The notes under the pieces: model-generated | Databases searched by the model: none | What the model was told of the DNA's origin: nothing | What the model saw: only the letters and a program-made list of their open reading frames with translations | Made by a program: the position numbers and the translations under genes | NCBI GenBank assembly: GCA_002348825.1 | Contig: DEBN01000181.1 | Coordinates: 63,626-71,664 of the forward strand | Direction: 5' to 3' | Length of the DNA stretch: 8,039 nt | Source: Gammaproteobacteria bacterium UBA2955 | GTDB lineage: Bacteria; Pseudomonadota; Gammaproteobacteria; Pseudomonadales; Azotimanducaceae | Shown here: positions 6,374 through 8,039 of the stretch, piece by piece | Numbering within the stretch: position 1 is the first letter of the stretch | Layout of the letters: every line of letters begins with the position of its first letter

Positions 6374-7519
6374 TCAATAGCCTTCAAGCTCTCCGTATCG
6401 ATTGCGGTGATAATTCACATCACCGAAGGTCTGTTCAGAAACAGCCGCGCGCTTGATGAAGAACCCTATATCGAATTCGTCGGTCATACCTATACCGCCG
6501 TGCATCTGCACCCCTTCTCTAGAAACTAAATTATAGGTCTCGCCGACTTTGGCTTTCGCAAGGCTGGCAAGTTTAGCAATCTCTTCTCGATCGCGGCCTT
6601 CGTCCAGAGCGCTCAGTGCTTCAAGCACACAGGACTTTGACAACTCAATCTCACAAAACATATCTGCCGCGCGATGCTTAAGCGCCTGGAAAGAGCCAAT
6701 CGCGACGCCAAACTGTTTACGCTCTTTTAAATAAGCCACGGTACGCTCAAAACATTCCTGCAGGCCACCGAGCATCTCGGCGCTCAGGCCTATACGCGCA
6801 ATATCTAACGCTTGGTCTAACGCGTCTGCGGCCTTATCGACCTCCCCTATCAGTGCGTCGCTACCGACCTGAACACCCTCGAGCACAACGTTGGCGGCAT
6901 TACGCGAATCCGCCATGAGTGTGCGAGTTACGGATAGCCCAGCCGCTTCGCGATCAACCATGAACAGGCTCAGGCCTTGCCGGGAACCTGCTTCTGCCGA
7001 CGTGCGCGCAACTACGATCAACTTATCCGCCACGTGCCCGTCCAGGACGAAGGTCTTTTTGCCGTTTAACGTATAACTATCGCCACTCGCCGTGGCGGTA
7101 GTGCTGACGCCATAAGGGTCGTGCTTGTGGGACTCTTCTAGCGCCAGCGCCAACAGAATTTCGCCTGCTGCCAGCTGCGGCAGCAATTCTGCTTTCTGCG
7201 CCTCTGAACCTGCCAGATTGATTAAGGTTCCACCGACCCAAACGGACGCATAGAGGGGACTCGCGGTAAGCGTGCGGCCTGATTCTTCGGTCACCACCCC
7301 CAATCCTTTATAACCAAAAGCAAGACCACCGTGCTCCTCGCCCCAGGGGATCGCTGCCCAGCCCAACTCGACCATGGACGCCCAAGATCCGCGATCGAAA
7401 CCGTCTGCATTTGCTTCGTCTCTGAGCTTACGCAACTGTCCGATGGGTGTATTGGTCGTGCAAAAATCCTTGGCACTGTCTTTGAGCATGGTCTGCTCTT
7501 CGTTGAGAATCATCGCCAT
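6374..7519 (-). CDS. Acyl-CoA dehydrogenase family protein, PimD-like, lacking the usual catalytic Glu
   Basis: The complete 381-residue protein has the acyl-CoA dehydrogenase fold. The N-terminal helical domain starts M-I-L-N-E-E-Q, the beta domain holds A-L-E-E-S (126-130) and L-N-G-K-K (151-155), and the C-terminal domain has R-K-Q-F-G (267-271) and Q-M-H-G-G-I-G-M (338-345) for FAD contact. At the two known catalytic-base positions it has Ala (I-A-R-I-G, about 240-244) and, in place of Y-E-G-T, the segment R-A-A-V-S-E-Q-T-F-G. It is thus a small-subunit-type member, similar in layout to the gene at 552-1676, but has no large-subunit partner beside it in this window. The start ATG has GGAAGGAAG just upstream; a second ATG two codons in (7511-7513) is possible. 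It is transcribed toward the plus-strand run. It may pair with a large subunit encoded elsewhere; independent activity cannot be excluded. Confidence 0.92.
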   Translation of the reverse strand: MAMILNEEQTMLKDSAKDFCTTNTPIGQLRKLRDEANADGFDRGSWASMVELGWAAIPWGEEHGGLAFGYKGLGVVTEESGRTLTASPLYASVWVGGTLINLAGSEAQKAELLPQLAAGEILLALALEESHKHDPYGVSTTATASGDSYTLNGKKTFVLDGHVADKLIVVARTSAEAGSRQGLSLFMVDREAAGLSVTRTLMADSRNAANVVLEGVQVGSDALIGEVDKAADALDQALDIARIGLSAEMLGGLQECFERTVAYLKERKQFGVAIGSFQALKHRAADMFCEIELSKSCVLEALSALDEGRDREEIAKLASLAKAKVGETYNLVSREGVQMHGGIGMTDEFDIGFFIKRAAVSEQTFGDVNYHRNRYGELEGY

Positions 7520-7524
7520 TGAAA

Positions 7525-7533
7525 CTTCCTTCC
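7525..7533 (-). promoter_or_regulatory. Ribosome binding site (GGAAGGAAG) of the minus-strand dehydrogenase
   Basis: The minus-strand purine tract GGAAGGAAG ends 5 bases before the ATG at 7519-7517. It supports this start over the second ATG six bases further in. Confidence 0.6.
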
Positions 7534-7552
7534 CGCTTTAAGTAATACTGAA

Positions 7553-7595
7553 ATTTTAGCCGACTTATGTAAGCAAAGTATTGTGTCGATGTCGA
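7553..7595 (-). promoter_or_regulatory. Possible promoter for the minus-strand acyl-CoA dehydrogenase
   Basis: The roughly 100-base gap between the two minus-strand genes is the only intergenic space able to hold a promoter. On the minus strand it contains TAAAAT (7558-7553), a five-of-six match to the -10 consensus but with only weak -35 candidates. It also has TCGACA (7595-7590) 18 bases ahead of TACATA (7571-7566). Neither pair is strong, so this is a suggestion only; the gene could also be read through from upstream. Confidence 0.2.
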
Positions 7596-7619
7596 GCCAT
7601 CAGTCGCCGCCGCATGGCT

Positions 7620-8039
7620 TCAGCCGACATCGGAGTATCGCGGTCGTAACTTCTGCCGACTGAGCAAGCTGAGGATCAAATGCAACGCCACCCCGGCCAA
7701 GAAGTAGACGAACCACCACGGCGAGGTCCAGGGCAAAACTCCGGATAGGGCCAGATAGGTTGGCAAGACCGAGAACAGGCCGCTCACAATAAGACCCGTC
7801 AGCGAGTTAGCCAGCAGGGCAGAGCAACCCGCTCGCTTGAGCGCCGCGAAGACTTTGTTATGCACATGGCTATTGTCTGCCGCAAACGGTGACCTCTTAC
7901 GCAACAACCGATTCACCATAACACGCACAAGTTCCGTACACGGATAGCTTAAAACAGCGGCGAAGAACCATATAGATGCATCACTGCTTTGGAGCATATC
8001 CAGACACGCCAACGCCATCATGGCGGACAATCCATAGGA
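7620..8039 (-). CDS. WecA/MraY-family polyprenyl-phosphate sugar-1-phosphate transferase, C-terminal part
   Basis: The minus-strand frame is open to the window edge, so the last 139 residues of a longer membrane protein are seen; a TTG at 8030 is internal. The diagnostic region is the cytoplasmic loop R-L-L-R-K-R-S-P-F-A-A-D-N-S-H-V-H-N (residues 44-61 of the visible part). It corresponds to the S-P-F-x-x-D-x-x-H-I-H-H segment of WecA/TagO/MraY-type enzymes, which move a sugar-1-phosphate from a UDP-sugar to undecaprenyl phosphate to start O-antigen, capsule or common-antigen synthesis. The motif reads HVHN instead of HIHH. Hydrophobic segments flank the loop (about 4-16, 22-40) and follow it (about 72-92, 104-128). 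The first visible residues (S-Y-G) could directly follow the family's G-D-x-G-S motif, which is inference. The missing N-terminal half would carry the catalytic aspartates. The sugar used and the pathway cannot be told. Confidence 0.75.
   Translation of the reverse strand, partial: SYGLSAMMALACLDMLQSSDASIWFFAAVLSYPCTELVRVMVNRLLRKRSPFAADNSHVHNKVFAALKRAGCSALLANSLTGLIVSGLFSVLPTYLALSGVLPWTSPWWFVYFLAGVALHLILSLLSRQKLRPRYSDVG

Noticed and set aside
7595..7619. Possible hairpin AGCCAT / ATGGCT just after the transferase stop (minus strand) as a terminator
   Set aside because: The stem is only 6 base pairs with a 13-base loop and no T-run follows it on the minus strand.
7620..8030. TTG at 8030 as the start of the minus-strand transferase
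   Set aside because: The frame stays open to the window edge and the visible part lacks the N-terminal half of the family, so this is an internal codon.

Overview
The window looks like a stretch of chromosome from an aerobic, probably marine, gammaproteobacterium. The inference rests on gene content: multiple acyl-CoA dehydrogenases of the PimC/PimD type, a PpiC-type isomerase next to a HupE/UreJ protein, two outer-membrane-type lipoproteins, and a polyprenyl-phosphate sugar transferase. GC is moderate and coding density is very high. No rRNA, tRNA, CRISPR array, insertion sequence or phage gene is visible, and no gene-free stretch exceeds about 100 bases.

Plus strand, 1-6321: one tightly packed run of seven genes. 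It opens with the 3' part of an acyl-CoA dehydrogenase 'large subunit' whose start lies outside the window, joined by an ATGA overlap to a 'small subunit' partner. Their active-site residues are complementary, so they probably form one heteromeric enzyme. There follow, with gaps of 3-32 bases, a membrane-anchored parvulin-type isomerase, a HupE/UreJ membrane protein with a periplasmic N-terminal domain, a right-handed beta-helix lipoprotein, a di-haem cytochrome c lipoprotein, and a hot-dog-fold acyl-CoA thioesterase. The run ends at a strong palindromic terminator (6329-6352).

Minus strand, 8039-6374: the C-terminal part of a WecA/MraY-type sugar-phosphate transferase (5' end beyond the window), a gap of about 100 bases, then a complete PimD-like acyl-CoA dehydrogenase that lacks both usual catalytic glutamate positions. 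It converges on the shared terminator.

How the genes fit together: the outer genes of the plus-strand run (dehydrogenase pair and thioesterase) are cytoplasmic acyl-CoA enzymes. The four inner genes all encode envelope proteins. Two of these, the beta-helix lipoprotein and the di-haem cytochrome, belong to families that are known to occur as a gene pair with no assigned function. That envelope cassette is the most promising candidate here for an undescribed system. A link between it and acyl-CoA metabolism is inferred from operon structure only.
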